Of a DNA stretch of 64,000 bases, positions 31,334 to 41,747 are shown one piece after another. The position numbers and the translations under genes were made by a program. A model generated the notes under the pieces. That model worked only from the letters and a program-made list of their open reading frames with translations, was not told the origin of the DNA and searched no databases. Numbering within the stretch: position 1 is the first letter of the stretch; each line of letters starts with the position of its first letter. Source of the DNA: Trichomonas vaginalis G3 (lineage: Eukaryota > Parabasalia > Trichomonadida > Trichomonadidae); the NCBI RefSeq assembly GCF_026262505.1, contig NC_067206.1, forward strand, positions 37,339,896 through 37,403,895, read 5' to 3'.

Positions 31334-32974
31334 TTAAACATTTCTATTCATCAATATTTCATCATATGAACTTCTATACTGGGGTGGTGTACCTGTTGGA
31401 TGATATTTCAAACCTTCATCCGGTGTCCATGTCCAATATGTAGTCCTAGTAAACCAAACCTGAGGAGGATTTGTCACCTTTGAACAGTAAGTGTCATTTA
31501 CACCCTGAATGATTGGATAAACTTTCACTTGTACTGTAACTTGTGAGTTGAAAGTTTCTAATCCATCAAAGAATATACCCGCTCCATCACGTTGAACTGG
31601 AATAGTGCATAAGAATGAAGTTTGGTCTTTCCATGTTCTAGCTAATGGCGTGCCATCATCATCATTCAGTGGTCTAGTTAATGAGTCCTCGTATTCTTCC
31701 GTGCATTCATTTACTCCATCTAAATCAGAAGCTTGAAGCATACGTGTAAAGAATATGTCACCCACTGTGGTCATCGCTTGATCGGGGAAGTTTCTGGAAT
31801 CTATAGTGACCTGAAGACCTCGAAGCATTGGATTTTCTAAAACTGTTCTTTGCATTGCATTCTTCGGAAATGTTAACACAACATCTGTAACATTATGAAG
31901 AGCGTATGAGAAATCTGAGCTAATTCCTTCAGGAGTGATGCATCCTCCATTTAGTGAACGAACGTCAATATGTTGAGCTGGAATCATGAATGGATCTTCC
32001 TTACTGAATAAACGTGGTATTGCTTTAACTGATTCTTCAATTAAACCGTATCCTGGTGTAATACATTTATCCTCTAAAACTTCCATCTTTGTGCATGAAA
32101 TAATAACGTCATCAACTGTTGCGTCAGCAGATGTAGCGGCTAAGCTTGTAATTAATTTGGAAGGAAGTCCGATTTGTTGGAATTTGCGATCATATTTATA
32201 AACATGATTCATAATCTTTTCATAATTTTTATCAGTTATCTTTTCATAAACGTAATTTTGTAAATCAGCAACTCTTAACGGGTCAACCTGACAAAATACT
32301 AGAGTATCCCTGAAAACATAATATTTAAGAATGATATCACCAAATGATTTAGGATAATCATCGAACGCCTGAAATGCTAACAAATCATTTACCGGAATAA
32401 TCATATCAAAAGTGACATCAACTTCTTCATTTGCTCTCTTGAAAACTTCTGAAGGGTCAATATATTTACCACATACTGAGTTATCATATTTTTGAACATT
32501 ATTATATAACGAATGAACAAACTTTTTAACTTTCCTTTCTGATTTTGGTTTATATGTTGCAAATGCGAAAGATTCACGGGCGCAATCCATCTGAAGATAA
32601 CCGGCATCACCTCTTTCGGTTTCTACTTCTAATTGTTTAAAGCTTTGATTTGATGATTTGTAACCAACGAATAAACGCATGCATTTAAAAGCGGCATCAC
32701 ATGTGAAAGCTTTATTTGAAACTAGAGTTGCTTTAACTTTGCGTTTAATATATGTGTCACCTAATTGGTTCACATCATGAGCCGGATTTGTAATTCTTAA
32801 ATGAGTTTGTTTATCATCAAAATATGGAGCATCAGAGTCATAGCATGAACTTTCAAGTTCTCTATAATATCTTCTACCGTCATTCTTTGCGAATATTTCA
32901 TTTATCTTTTCAAATGAATGAAACACATTTCCATTAATCGGTTTAGTGTTTGGCACCAAATAGTTAGTCGTCAT
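31334..32974 (-). CDS. Maverick B major capsid protein candidate (double jelly-roll)
   Basis: 546 aa, the usual Polinton capsid length. MIIPVNDLLAFQAFDDYPKS followed by FGDIILKYYVFRDTLVFCQV resembles the conserved I-P-L...L..F segment at the hinge between jelly rolls. The C-terminal part is beta-rich with repeated aromatic/Pro turns. It is flanked by the ATPase, pVI-like and fibre genes, as expected for a morphogenesis block. Identity to A's 42213-43787 is low. The frame looks whole. Fold assignment is an inference. Confidence 0.6.
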   Translation of the reverse strand: MTTNYLVPNTKPINGNVFHSFEKINEIFAKNDGRRYYRELESSCYDSDAPYFDDKQTHLRITNPAHDVNQLGDTYIKRKVKATLVSNKAFTCDAAFKCMRLFVGYKSSNQSFKQLEVETERGDAGYLQMDCARESFAFATYKPKSERKVKKFVHSLYNNVQKYDNSVCGKYIDPSEVFKRANEEVDVTFDMIIPVNDLLAFQAFDDYPKSFGDIILKYYVFRDTLVFCQVDPLRVADLQNYVYEKITDKNYEKIMNHVYKYDRKFQQIGLPSKLITSLAATSADATVDDVIISCTKMEVLEDKCITPGYGLIEESVKAIPRLFSKEDPFMIPAQHIDVRSLNGGCITPEGISSDFSYALHNVTDVVLTFPKNAMQRTVLENPMLRGLQVTIDSRNFPDQAMTTVGDIFFTRMLQASDLDGVNECTEEYEDSLTRPLNDDDGTPLARTWKDQTSFLCTIPVQRDGAGIFFDGLETFNSQVTVQVKVYPIIQGVNDTYCSKVTNPPQVWFTRTTYWTWTPDEGLKYHPTGTPPQYRSSYDEILMNRNV

Positions 32975-33043
32975 TTATTATTAAATAAAAAATCAAAATT
33001 AAAAGATGAAAATGAATTTTTAATTTTAATGAAATAATCAACT

Positions 33044-33259
33044 ATGGCTGCAGGTATATTTAAGAAACTGTGGGATAAAGTAAAAAGAGGAGCGCATAAA
33101 GTTTGGGAAACAATGAAGAAAGGAGCAAATTGGATATTTAAGAATAAAGAAGCAATTAGTGACGTTGCTGAATCAATAACACCAAAAGCTGCCCCAATAA
33201 GAGAAATATTAAATAAAGGAGAAAAAGTTTATCAAAGACTTCAACCGATACTAAGATAA
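33044..33259 (+). CDS. pVI-like amphipathic small protein 1, Maverick B
   Basis: 71 aa starting MAAGIFKKLWDKVKRGAHKV, a strongly amphipathic helix followed by WETMKKGANWIF. Adenovirus protein VI and Polinton minor capsid homologues have a comparable W/K-rich amphipathic helix that disrupts membranes during entry. The partner at 33284 shares the opening MAAG-FFKKLWD on the opposite strand, so they are paralogues. Naming by pattern only. Confidence 0.5.
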   Translation: MAAGIFKKLWDKVKRGAHKVWETMKKGANWIFKNKEAISDVAESITPKAAPIREILNKGEKVYQRLQPILR

Positions 33260-33283
33260 AAATAATATTTATTTATTTTTCCA

Positions 33284-33520
33284 CTATCTACCTCCTATTT
33301 TATTAAGTATTCCTTCAGCAATTCCACCAATTGCGTTACCTGCTTGTGCTCCCATCGCCGGATTACCTGCTTTAGTACCTAATACTCCACCTATGATAGT
33401 TCCTGCCGTTTTCGCTACTGGTGCCAAAAAGTTTGCAACAGGTTTAATAATATTTTTATGAACCCAACCCGCAGCTTTCTTAATTCCATCCCATAATTTT
33501 TTAAAGAATCCTGCCGCCAT
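33284..33520 (-). CDS. pVI-like amphipathic small protein 2, Maverick B
   Basis: 78 aa starting MAAGFFKKLWDGIKKAAGWV, then KPVANFLAPVAKTAGTIIGG and a Gly/Ala-rich hydrophobic segment (GAQAGNAIGGIAEGI), which suits membrane interaction. Convergent with its paralogue at 33044-33259, 24 bp apart. Same inferred role. Confidence 0.5.
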   Translation of the reverse strand: MAAGFFKKLWDGIKKAAGWVHKNIIKPVANFLAPVAKTAGTIIGGVLGTKAGNPAMGAQAGNAIGGIAEGILNKIGGR

Positions 33521-33586
33521 TTCTGATTTAATATTAAATAAAAAATATATTTCATCACTTATATTCTAATTTTTATTTAATGATAA

Positions 33587-33955
33587 ATGAAACCGATTTT
33601 GAAAATAAATGAAACAGAGGAGGAAGAAATAAATGAAAGTGAAAATGTTCAACAAAAAATAAACGTTGTTAAACCAATTACTGAAATAAAAATTTTTTCA
33701 TCTGTTGAAGAATTTAATGACTATTATGCTAATAATAAAAAATTATTTGAAGAATTGACAACGTGTAAATTGAATAAAATGTTTAAAGTTGATGGATTCA
33801 AAATTTCAAAAATAAAGGGGGTGGTTAGTTTGAAATCTATTCCTCAATCAAGAATCACCTCATTAATGAAAATTGATGATTTAACAAAAAGAATAGAAGA
33901 GATTGAAGAAAGAATGAATCAAATAATTGATTTCATAAATTCAAATAATCATTAG
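33587..33955 (+). CDS. hypothetical protein, Maverick B
   Basis: 122 aa. Acidic start (NETEEEEINESENVQQ), a middle with SVEEFNDYYANNKKLFEELT and MFKVDGFKISKIKGVVSLK, and a C-terminal coiled coil (IDDLTKRIEEIEERMNQIID). No family recognised. It resembles a small scaffold or regulatory protein in composition only. Confidence 0.45.
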   Translation: MKPILKINETEEEEINESENVQQKINVVKPITEIKIFSSVEEFNDYYANNKKLFEELTTCKLNKMFKVDGFKISKIKGVVSLKSIPQSRITSLMKIDDLTKRIEEIEERMNQIIDFINSNNH

Positions 33956-34039
33956 TTTCTTAAAGTTCTATGTTGAGCTCATCAAATTCTTTTTAAAGTT
34001 TATTTTTCATTTTTTTATTTCATTATGGTAGTGAATCTT

Positions 34040-34630
34040 TCATTCATGAAAATAATTATTTCTAATTTCTTTTACTCTCTCGTATATACTAGATTTGAAG
34101 AATTCAGAACATTTCCCATAATCTCCTAAATGTTTTCTTATCCCTAACGTGTGCCAGTTATTATATGAAACTGAATAAACTTTATCTTTATCTTTACACC
34201 TTTCATCACTTCCAATATATTTATATCTCAGTTTTGATTTAGCATTTTCATATTCATTAACGTTTAATAATTCACAGTCTTCCTTTTTAAATATATGTTT
34301 AAGATATTCAGGATTTAATACTCTACGTTTATATGCTCCTAACTTAGTTCTAAAGGTTTTTCTCCAAAATTTAGGAATTCCATCCTCTTTAATGTCATCA
34401 ATGATTTCCATTTCATTATTTTCAATTTCTTCTTCTCGTTTATGAGGTCTTTGATTATGACTCCATTGATTCCATGAAATTAAATATTCTTTATCATTAT
34501 ATTTATACCTCATTAGCTTATTTTGGCTTTCATATTCATTTAATAATTCACAATCTTCATTTTTAAATTGAAGTTTAACCCATTCAGGATTTAAACAATG
34601 TTTAATTAATCGCGGAATATCTGACATCAT
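34040..34630 (-). CDS. duplicated-domain protein, Maverick B
   Basis: 196 aa with two copies of one 60-residue domain: LNPEWVKLQFKNEDCELLNE...RYKYNDKEYLISWNQWSHNQ and LNPEYLKHIFKKEDCELLNV...LRYKYIGSDER...YSVSYNNWHTLG. The pattern (helix, E-D-C-E-L-L, strand, W-x-x-W/H) resembles small DNA-binding repeats attached to homing nucleases, but I cannot name it. Last recognisable B gene. Confidence 0.5.
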   Translation of the reverse strand: MMSDIPRLIKHCLNPEWVKLQFKNEDCELLNEYESQNKLMRYKYNDKEYLISWNQWSHNQRPHKREEEIENNEMEIIDDIKEDGIPKFWRKTFRTKLGAYKRRVLNPEYLKHIFKKEDCELLNVNEYENAKSKLRYKYIGSDERCKDKDKVYSVSYNNWHTLGIRKHLGDYGKCSEFFKSSIYERVKEIRNNYFHE

Positions 34631-35138
34631 CTATATATAACTTCTTTTATAAAAGATAAAAAATAAATTATTTTAAAATTAATGTTAATTTTTTAATGTG
34701 TTTAGTATATAAATATTTATTACTAATTTATTTAATAATGTCGCGCTTTCTTACGAATTCATGACTTAAAAAACGTAAGAAAAAATTTTATATCATCTAT
34801 ATATAGAAGATGTGAAAATATACCTTCGTCTATATATAGACGTAACAAAAAAAGTCACACAACCCTTCCTATCCTACTACTGAGGGGTCTCAATTTTTAT
34901 TACTTATATTATTTTACAATATTTATATAAATACTCTTTATAATATATTTTACTATAAAATTATACCTCAAATTCAAATATTTAAAATATTATTTACATA
35001 ATTATCTCAAAATTATATTTTTATATATTATTTTTCATATGTATAAATCATATAATCTATATCTATGCAAATCTCATCTAAAATTTTTTGAAACAAACCG
35101 CTACCATTTTATAATGGTCCATCTTAAATTCATCATAA
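34631..35138. other. AT-rich gap with small stem-loops
   Basis: No gene. Two small inverted repeats built on CTATATATAG (near 34795-34850) and an otherwise simple AT-rich sequence. The right end of B or the left end of the MULE should lie here; I could not fix either. Confidence 0.4.
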
Positions 35139-36190
35139 ATTCTGGTACATGTTAGTACCAGAGTCTTCAAATCTCAAACACTCTGGTACCAACATGTACC
35201 AGACGCGAGTTTCCAATGCCCTCGTACGATTTTCTATTAAGATCTTCTTGAATGAGAAGGTCTTCATAGAAACTCGTACGAGGGCTTCTCTTTTAAATAC
35301 TCTGGTACCTGCTGGTATCGGAGTCGACTTTACAGCCCTTTCCCCAATTTTGAAGCTGGGGAAAGTTTTCAAGCAATGAAAGGAAGCTCTCGCTATGAGG
35401 TGAAAATCTAGAATTTTTACCTCATAGCGAGTAATCCTTTGTTAATTGCTTGAAAACTTTCTTCAAATTATCAAAATTTCGAGGAAAGTTTCCTTGCTTC
35501 AAAGTAGAGATGGAGCCCTTTGAGCCACTGCATATAGGTCAGTGACTCAAAATACTCCATCTCTACTAGAAATCGCCAAAATTTGGGTCGCAATCTTTGA
35601 AATGCGACGCAAGTTTTGGCAATTTCGCGAGGGACTTGCTCCATTTGGTGCATAGATTCACACTCTATGCACCAGATGGAACAATTCTTTCGCTGACAGC
35701 GGGAAACTTTGTCTGAATAGTTTAACATTCAGACGAAAGTTTTCCGCTGTCAGAGAGGGAATGGAAGGGTAAGAGGTATATATTCATAATGTATACCTCT
35801 TACTCTTCCATTCCCTCAAGAAAGTTCAAAAACTTGGGTGCAATCAGTTCTGATTGCACCCAAGTTTTTGAACTTTATATAAGGAATTGTTGGCTATGAT
35901 GTACTGATTCATGAATCAGTACATCATAGCCAACAATTCCTTCGCAAACAGTGGGAAACTTTGTCTGAATAGTTTAACATTCAGACAAAGTTTCCCGCTG
36001 TCAGGGAGGGAATTAGAGGGTGGGAGATATATAGATAGACTATAAATCTCTCACCCTTTAATTCCCTCAAGAAAGTTCAAAAACTTGGGTGCAATCAGAA
36101 CTGATTGCACCCAAGTTTTTGAATTTTATAAGGAATTGTTGGCTATGATGTACTGATCATGAATCAGTACATCATAGCCAACAATTCTAC
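35139..36190. repeat. chain of long palindromes (about a dozen hairpins), MULE-associated
   Basis: Head-to-tail near-perfect palindromes of 50-85 bp fill 1.05 kb: TCTGGTACATG...CATGTACCAGA, GCTGTCAG-type, GAGGGAAT...ATTCCCTC, TCAAAAACTTGGGTGCAATC with its inverse, and AGGAATTGTTGGCTATGATG with its inverse. The last four types occur twice in the same order (about 35690-35940 and 35943-36187). Second copies differ, with changes on both arms that often keep pairing. The MULE transposase begins 250 bp further on. Confidence 0.85.
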
Positions 36191-36435
36191 CTTTTAACCA
36201 AAGATAATTGATTCGTATGTAAAATATTAAGCTAAAATTTCTCTTTCTTTTAGTACACATTCTTCCATTTCGTGTACATGTATCATATATTAAGTACTAG
36301 TTATCTATTCTATATCCTTTATCCCAATTTAGATACTCAAAGATAATTCTTTTTCAGAAGAAAAAAAATATTTTCTATTAAACCGTTATTTTTTCAATGT
36401 GAGTTTTCAATTTTATTTTTCCTTTTTGCTGCTCA

Positions 36436-38119
36436 ATGCAACATCCTCCACCCGATCCTCCATGCGAGGTTGATCAAGCCATAGGATATTTAGAATATTC
36501 TCGTTTTGTTATAGCTGCAGAGCTGCATGGTAACATAAGATTTGTCAAAGACCCACAAAAACTATCAATTGGAACAGGAGTATTAATCTACCACCGATGC
36601 GAATACGAAGGCTGCCCAGCAGGCTTTAAATTTATTAAAAATTTCGACAATTACATTTTTAAATCTGCAAACTTAACTCATATTCACTCAGGACCACCAC
36701 CACAACATAAAAATACACCTACAAGTGGTACTTACCGTGCTTGGATTAAAAAATTTCTCATGAATCACGGAAGTCCACTTAATGCAACACAAGAAGTCAA
36801 CAAAACGCTTGAAATACCTAAAGATCATACTTGTATTCACATGACTATGAAACAAACTGCAATCAATCAATTGAAATATTATTTACAACAAAAAGATCTT
36901 ATGAGATCTTTACCAGACATTTCTTTAAATCAATTTCAATCTTTACAAAACTATGTTAATCAATGGGAAGATCAACATGATGACCTTATTTATTTTGACA
37001 TTCAAGGTGAAGTACTGATTTTCCAGACAAATTGGTTTTTATTTACTCTGATAATGATATGATCTCTCAAATTCATGAAAAACCACCAATTTTATCACTT
37101 AGACTCTACGTTTAAATTAATTATTCATGGATTTCCTTTTTATGTATTAGCTACCAAATTTGCTAATACTCATTCTATCCCTTTGTGTATTTTATAATAT
37201 ATCATATCCAGATAATAGTGAAAATATTTCTTTTTGCTTAAGTAAATATTTTGAAACAACTCACACAGAACCTGAATTTATCATGTCTGACTGTGCACTA
37301 AACATTTTCAACGGGATTATGAATTCATTTCCGGAGTGCAATATCTTTTGGTGCGCGCTACATGTAATACGCGCACTTAAAAAGAATCTCTCAAAGATAA
37401 ATGATGAAGAGATTAGATCAGAAGTCGAAAAATTTATGAACATTTTATGTTATTATCGTGATTGCACAGAAGAAGATGCTGCAAAAATGTATAAAGAGCA
37501 CATTATTGATAAAATTCAAGATCAATTGGAATTGAATCAATACTTGACACGTCAGTGGGACATTCATAAACAACAGTGGATAGCCGCTGCCAGACCAAAT
37601 GAATTAACCGTTGTGAATAACGTTTCTGAATCTTTATTTAAAAAGATAAAATATCACGATTTTGGCTGCGTTAAAAATCAAAGAATTGATGTTTTTGTCA
37701 AAAATCTTTTAGAAGAAGTTGCACCCAATTACTTTTATCGTATTAAAAACGATTTACTTCAAATAGGTTTTATTTCTTCAATTAGAATTCGCGAGCCTCG
37801 ATTGACAGATTATAAAACAAAATTGAAAAGAGAAGTTCAATCACGTTTATACCAAGTATTAAATTTTGTTCAGAATCAAGAAGCCAATTTGAATCCATTA
37901 AGATTTTTATTGGAAAATGCTGAAGAAAAACTTTCTCAAATAAATGAGAAGATACAAAATTCAATTACATATTTAAGATCGTTTGAAATTCCAAATGAAT
38001 TGTTAGATACGTATATGTTAGAAATTAATGAATTTTGTTATAATTCTCCAGGTTATATTTTAGAACATTTCGAAGAATTTTTGGAGGATTTCAAAGAAAA
38101 GAATAATTTAATAGACTAA
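36436..38119 (+). pseudogene. MULE transposase (copy 1)
   Basis: About 560 codons starting MQHPPPDPPCEVDQAIGYLE. A WRKY/GCM/FLYWCH-like zinc domain (HRCEYEGCPAGFKFI...THIHSG) is followed by the MULE DDE core: HLDSTFKLIIHGFPFYV near 37100, EFIMSDCALNIFNGIMN, NIFWCALHVIRALKKNL, and ARPNELTVVNNVSESLFKKI. This is a cut-and-paste transposase. About three frameshifts between 37010 and 37190 make it inactive. Its right terminus lies near 38150-38213 (GTGTCACTTTTTGGGTGTCA), abutting PolB. The left terminus was not found. Confidence 0.8.
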
Positions 38120-38149
38120 AAAATTTATTATTTTTATTTATTGTGAATT

Positions 38150-38213
38150 TTAAATTGTCACTTTTTAAGTGTTACTCCCTATTGAAAGTGTCACTTTTTG
38201 GGTGTCACTTTTT
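38150..38213. repeat. right end of MULE copy 1
   Basis: TGTCACTTTTT units repeat three times, matching the ends of the MULE at 55824 (AAAAGTGACA) in reverse. The polymerase coding sequence of Maverick A resumes immediately after, so the MULE inserted into or next to it. Confidence 0.5.
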
Positions 38214-40477
38214 CGGAAATTCTTATATACTCATATTTCGAACCTATTTCTTATGGAGAACTTTTCACATATACGACTGACTTATATAAACAGAACCTTG
38301 CACCATTTAAAGACTTGTCATATGCTCCAAAGTATTGTGTACAACTGAAGAAGAAAGCCGAGTCAAAAGAAGTAAATAAAAATAAGTGCAAGTTCATTCC
38401 TGAGCACGTTTTCTTTGCTGACTTTGAGTGTAGCACAGACGGCTTTCATAAAGCCTTTAACATCTGTTATGACAGTGAAGATGGTTCAGTGAGTGAAAGC
38501 ATTTGGGGTCAGAACTGTGCAACAGAATTTTTGGAACGACTTCCTGACAAGAGTTTAATATATTTCCATAACCTCAGTTATGATATAAACTTCATCTTAA
38601 GACACATGACAGAAGTGAAAGGAACTCCCATCATTAAAGGTTCACGAACAATGCAAATAACTGGCTTATATAAAGGAAGGGCAATTATTATAAAAGACTC
38701 TTACAGTGTTATAAATAAGAAGCTTAAACTATTTCCTGCTATGTTTAACTTACAAACAGGACTGAAAGAAGTATTTCCATACAACTACTACAGCAGTGTT
38801 TTGTTAGCAAATGACAACAGAACTGGTGTCATTTCTGAAGCATGTAAGTTTGTAAAAGATATTGATACATTCATGAAAAACATAGATTCCATCAAAGGTT
38901 GTAGAATAGATGAGAACCACTTCGACTTAGAAAAGTATAGCACATTTTATTGCAAACAAGATGTAAGAATTTTAAGAGAAGGTTTTGTTAAGTTCCGCAA
39001 TGACATATTGAAAGAATTTGATTTAAACGTTTATGACTACGTTAGTATTTGTTCAATTGCTAACAAATTGTTTGAGAACAGAGTGTACTTCCCGAATGGA
39101 AATTTATATGACCTCTCAAATAAACCAAGAGAATTTATTTCACGCTGTATTCAAGGGGGAAGATGTATGCTGTCATATAACATTAAACAAAAGAGCGAAA
39201 AGAAACTCATTGCTGACTTCGACGCTGTTTCATTATATCCATCAGCTATAGCAAGACTTTATACTTTAGAAGGTATTCCAAAGGTTATGAAGAAAGAAAT
39301 GTTAAGCACAGAGTATCTCATGAGACATTTATTCGATGACGACCAAAAGGAACCCATTGGTGAAAAGTTTATGTCTGGCTTCTTTGTTCTCATTAAGATA
39401 ACAGAGATTGGAATACATAGACACTTTCCTTTAATAGTTTGTGACCCTGAACTAAATCCAGAACTTAACGTTCCCAGAAGTTCAAACACTTGCTGTTTAA
39501 TGTATGTTGACCATATAACATTACAAGACCTCATAAAATATCAAGGTGTCAAATGTGAAGTGTTGCAAGGATACTATTACGATGGAAACAGAGATATTAG
39601 AATAAGAGATGAAGTAAAGAAGTTGTTTGAGTTAAGGTTAAAGTATAAGAAAGAAGGAAATCCTTTGCAAGAAAATATAAAGCTCATTCTGAACAGTATT
39701 TATGGCAAAACTATTCTATCTCCTATTGAGTCAAAAATAACCATAGTAAATGACAAAGATGCTATAAGATATGCCATCAGAAACTACAACCATATAGTGA
39801 AGTTCGAAGGTTTGGATGGTTCAGATAAAACTATTTTCAAGCTAACGAAAAGCATTTGCAGACACTTTAACTTCTGTCCACTTGGTGTTAACATTCTGTC
39901 TATGTCGAAGAGAATAATGTGTGAAGTATTCTGTACTGCTGAGGACTTAGGAATGGACATCTTTTATAGCGATACGGACAGTATGCATCTCTACAATGAA
40001 GATATCCCTCGTTTAGCTGAAGAGTTTGAGAAACGTTATGGAAGAGTTCTCATTGGTAAAAACCTTGGTCAATTTCATAGCGACTTTGCAGAAATCACAC
40101 CTGGAAAACAAAGTTTAGCATACAAGTCAATATTTTGTGGAAAGAAGACTTACATAGACTTACTCACGAATGATTTAAATGAAGTTGCATTTCACTGCAG
40201 AATGAAAGGCGTGAAGCAAGATGTTATTGCTTTAACCGCTAATGAAATGTTTCCTGACTCTGTTCAGTGTTTCTATGATGAAGATAAAGGTTTAATGGTT
40301 CCGCAAGGAACATATGACAAAGACTCTGAGTTCAGTTTAATGAAACTTTACAAAGCACTTTATGACGGTCAAGAGATTGGATTTGACTTATGTAAGTCAT
40401 GTCAACCTTGCTTTGAAGAGAAGTTTAACTTCTCAATAACGACTAAAACAAGCTTTATTCGTAAGTTGAAGTTCTGA
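38214..40477 (+). CDS. Maverick A protein-primed DNA polymerase B
   Basis: About 755 codons from the MULE junction. Exonuclease motifs HVFFADFECSTDGFH (Exo I), FHNLSYDINFILRH (Exo II) and FYCKQDVRILREGF (Exo III). Polymerase motifs LIADFDAVSLYPSA (A), ILNSIYGKTILSP (B) and IFYSDTDSMHLYNED (C, DTD). A protein-primed PolB is the replicative enzyme of Mavericks. The reading frame here is long and open. The N-terminal region expected for the family lies on the far side of the insertions or is lost. It is clearly diverged from B's PolB and has no HNH block. Confidence 0.9.
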
Positions 40478-40556
40478 GGTCATTTGTTTTTGTCAGCAAT
40501 GAGGTCATTCGTGATAAAAATAAAACTAGCGGCAAGGGCGAAACCCATGTGGTCAT

Positions 40557-41414
40557 TTACAATACTGCGATGGTAGAGTTTAAGAGTTGTGCTTCAATGT
40601 AGAGACAGTCCTTATGGTCTGGAGGTAAGAACACTGGTGCTTTATGGTCATGAGTGGAGAACATGTCTATCCAAAACTCACGATTGAAGCCAGTTAATTT
40701 ATAGTATTTAGGGTTAGGAAGTGGTGAAGTTCTTGTATGACCAATGAACTCATTTTCAACTCCCTTACTTAAGTTTGAATATAATATAGCTTGCTTTCTA
40801 TCCCAAATGCCTGGAAATCTAATTTCGGAAAAATCATTTTTCCTCGGAAGCATTGCATCATAATTGAAAACATTCTTGAAATCATCACTTGGTTCAGAGA
40901 TTTGAAATCTTATACGTAATGGATTTTCTTTCTTTTTAGCGACTTCATTGAATGGTGAGAATACAATGAATTGACAGTCATGAGTTCCATCTTCATTTGG
41001 TACAAACTCGTAATGAAAAGCTATTAATCTTTCTACAATTCCTTCTTCTTTCAGTTCTGCAAGAAACTCACGTAAAGGCTGTAAAGTTTGTACTTCAATG
41101 TTAAACTTCTTTTGAAAATTTTCGTAAAATGTAATTATACAGTCTTCTAACGTCGTACTGTCATTGAAGTATTTGTATATGTGAATGTTTTGGGCGCTTA
41201 AAGACTGTTCGTCATTTTCTATCTCGACTTGAAGTATAAAGTCAACCTTTCTGAAAGCACGTGTTATATACATATTTGTTATGCCAATGTACTTCTCTTC
41301 ATTTATGTTCACAATCCAGTCTGTTGGAAACTTAAACGTTACTCTGTTCCCCTTTATTTTGACGTCAGGGTTTTCACTACTGAACGCAACAGATAAAGGT
41401 ATTTGTCTATACAT
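40557..41414 (-). CDS. Maverick A beta-rich structural-type protein
   Basis: 285 aa, no recognised motif. MYRQIPLSVAFSSENPDVKI, then VTFKFPTDWIVNINEEKYIG and many alternating strands suggest a beta-sandwich. It ends HKDCLYIEAQLLNSTIAVL. It lies between PolB and the capsid block in A's intact right arm, and shares a gene gap of only 24 bp with the small basic gene upstream. Likely virion or assembly protein; function not known. Confidence 0.55.
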   Translation of the reverse strand: MYRQIPLSVAFSSENPDVKIKGNRVTFKFPTDWIVNINEEKYIGITNMYITRAFRKVDFILQVEIENDEQSLSAQNIHIYKYFNDSTTLEDCIITFYENFQKKFNIEVQTLQPLREFLAELKEEGIVERLIAFHYEFVPNEDGTHDCQFIVFSPFNEVAKKKENPLRIRFQISEPSDDFKNVFNYDAMLPRKNDFSEIRFPGIWDRKQAILYSNLSKGVENEFIGHTRTSPLPNPKYYKLTGFNREFWIDMFSTHDHKAPVFLPPDHKDCLYIEAQLLNSTIAVL

Positions 41415-41438
41415 TTAATTCGGATAAAAATAAACCAT

Positions 41439-41702
41439 TTACTCTTTCTTTGCTTTTGCTTCTTCTCTAGCTTTTGCTTCAGCTTCTTCTCTAGCTTTCT
41501 TCGCCAGTAGTCTTGGGTTCTTTTGTCTTCCAGCAGCTAATGCAGCAAGTTGTTTTTCACTAAGTTTTCTCTTTGGTCTCTCTGGCTTTTGTTCTTGTTT
41601 TTGTTCCTTCAGTTCGGATAAAATTTGCTCACGAATTTCTTTCTTCAATGCTTCAACATCTATAACCCCTTGGGTCTTGTCCGTAGGGCTTGTCTGAGTC
41701 AT
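41439..41702 (-). CDS. small basic coiled-coil protein, Maverick A
   Basis: 87 aa from the ATG at 41702 (MTQTSPTDKTQGVIDVEALK); an upstream in-frame ATG is possible but would run close to the divergent gene at 41748. EALKKEIREQILSELKEQKQ is helical; the rest is Lys/Arg/Ala-rich (RPKRKLSEKQLAALAAGRQK and repeated REEAEAKA). Looks like a nucleic-acid-binding or scaffold protein. No family recognised. Confidence 0.5.
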   Translation of the reverse strand: MTQTSPTDKTQGVIDVEALKKEIREQILSELKEQKQEQKPERPKRKLSEKQLAALAAGRQKNPRLLAKKAREEAEAKAREEAKAKKE

Positions 41703-41747
41703 TTGACTGCAGATAGAAAACAAAATTAAAACTTTAACCGATGTAAA

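Larger units (their letters stand above)
14838..34630. mobile_element. Maverick/Polinton element B nested in A (ends not resolved)
   Basis: A second full Maverick gene set lies here: PolB, integrase, ATPase, capsid candidate, penton-like, fibre and pVI-like genes. It is clearly diverged from A and more AT-rich. I could not find terminal inverted repeats or target duplications, so the limits given are gene limits. Base and codon use shift inside the first PolB segment near 15250, which may be the real A/B junction. B looks broken, with about a dozen breaks, and is itself interrupted by the cassette at 21839-26415. It appears older than A. Confidence 0.65.

Noticed and set aside
34860-35138. 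Left end of MULE copy 1
   Set aside because: AAAAAAGTCACAC near 34848 is only weakly like the right end, and no 9-bp duplication matches the sequence after 38213.
35133-35728. ORFs on both strands within the palindrome chain
   Set aside because: Palindromic DNA gives mirrored ORFs; no protein family.
36436-38119. LTR retrotransposon or retroviral polymerase
   Set aside because: No reverse transcriptase or LTRs; the motifs are those of a MULE transposase.
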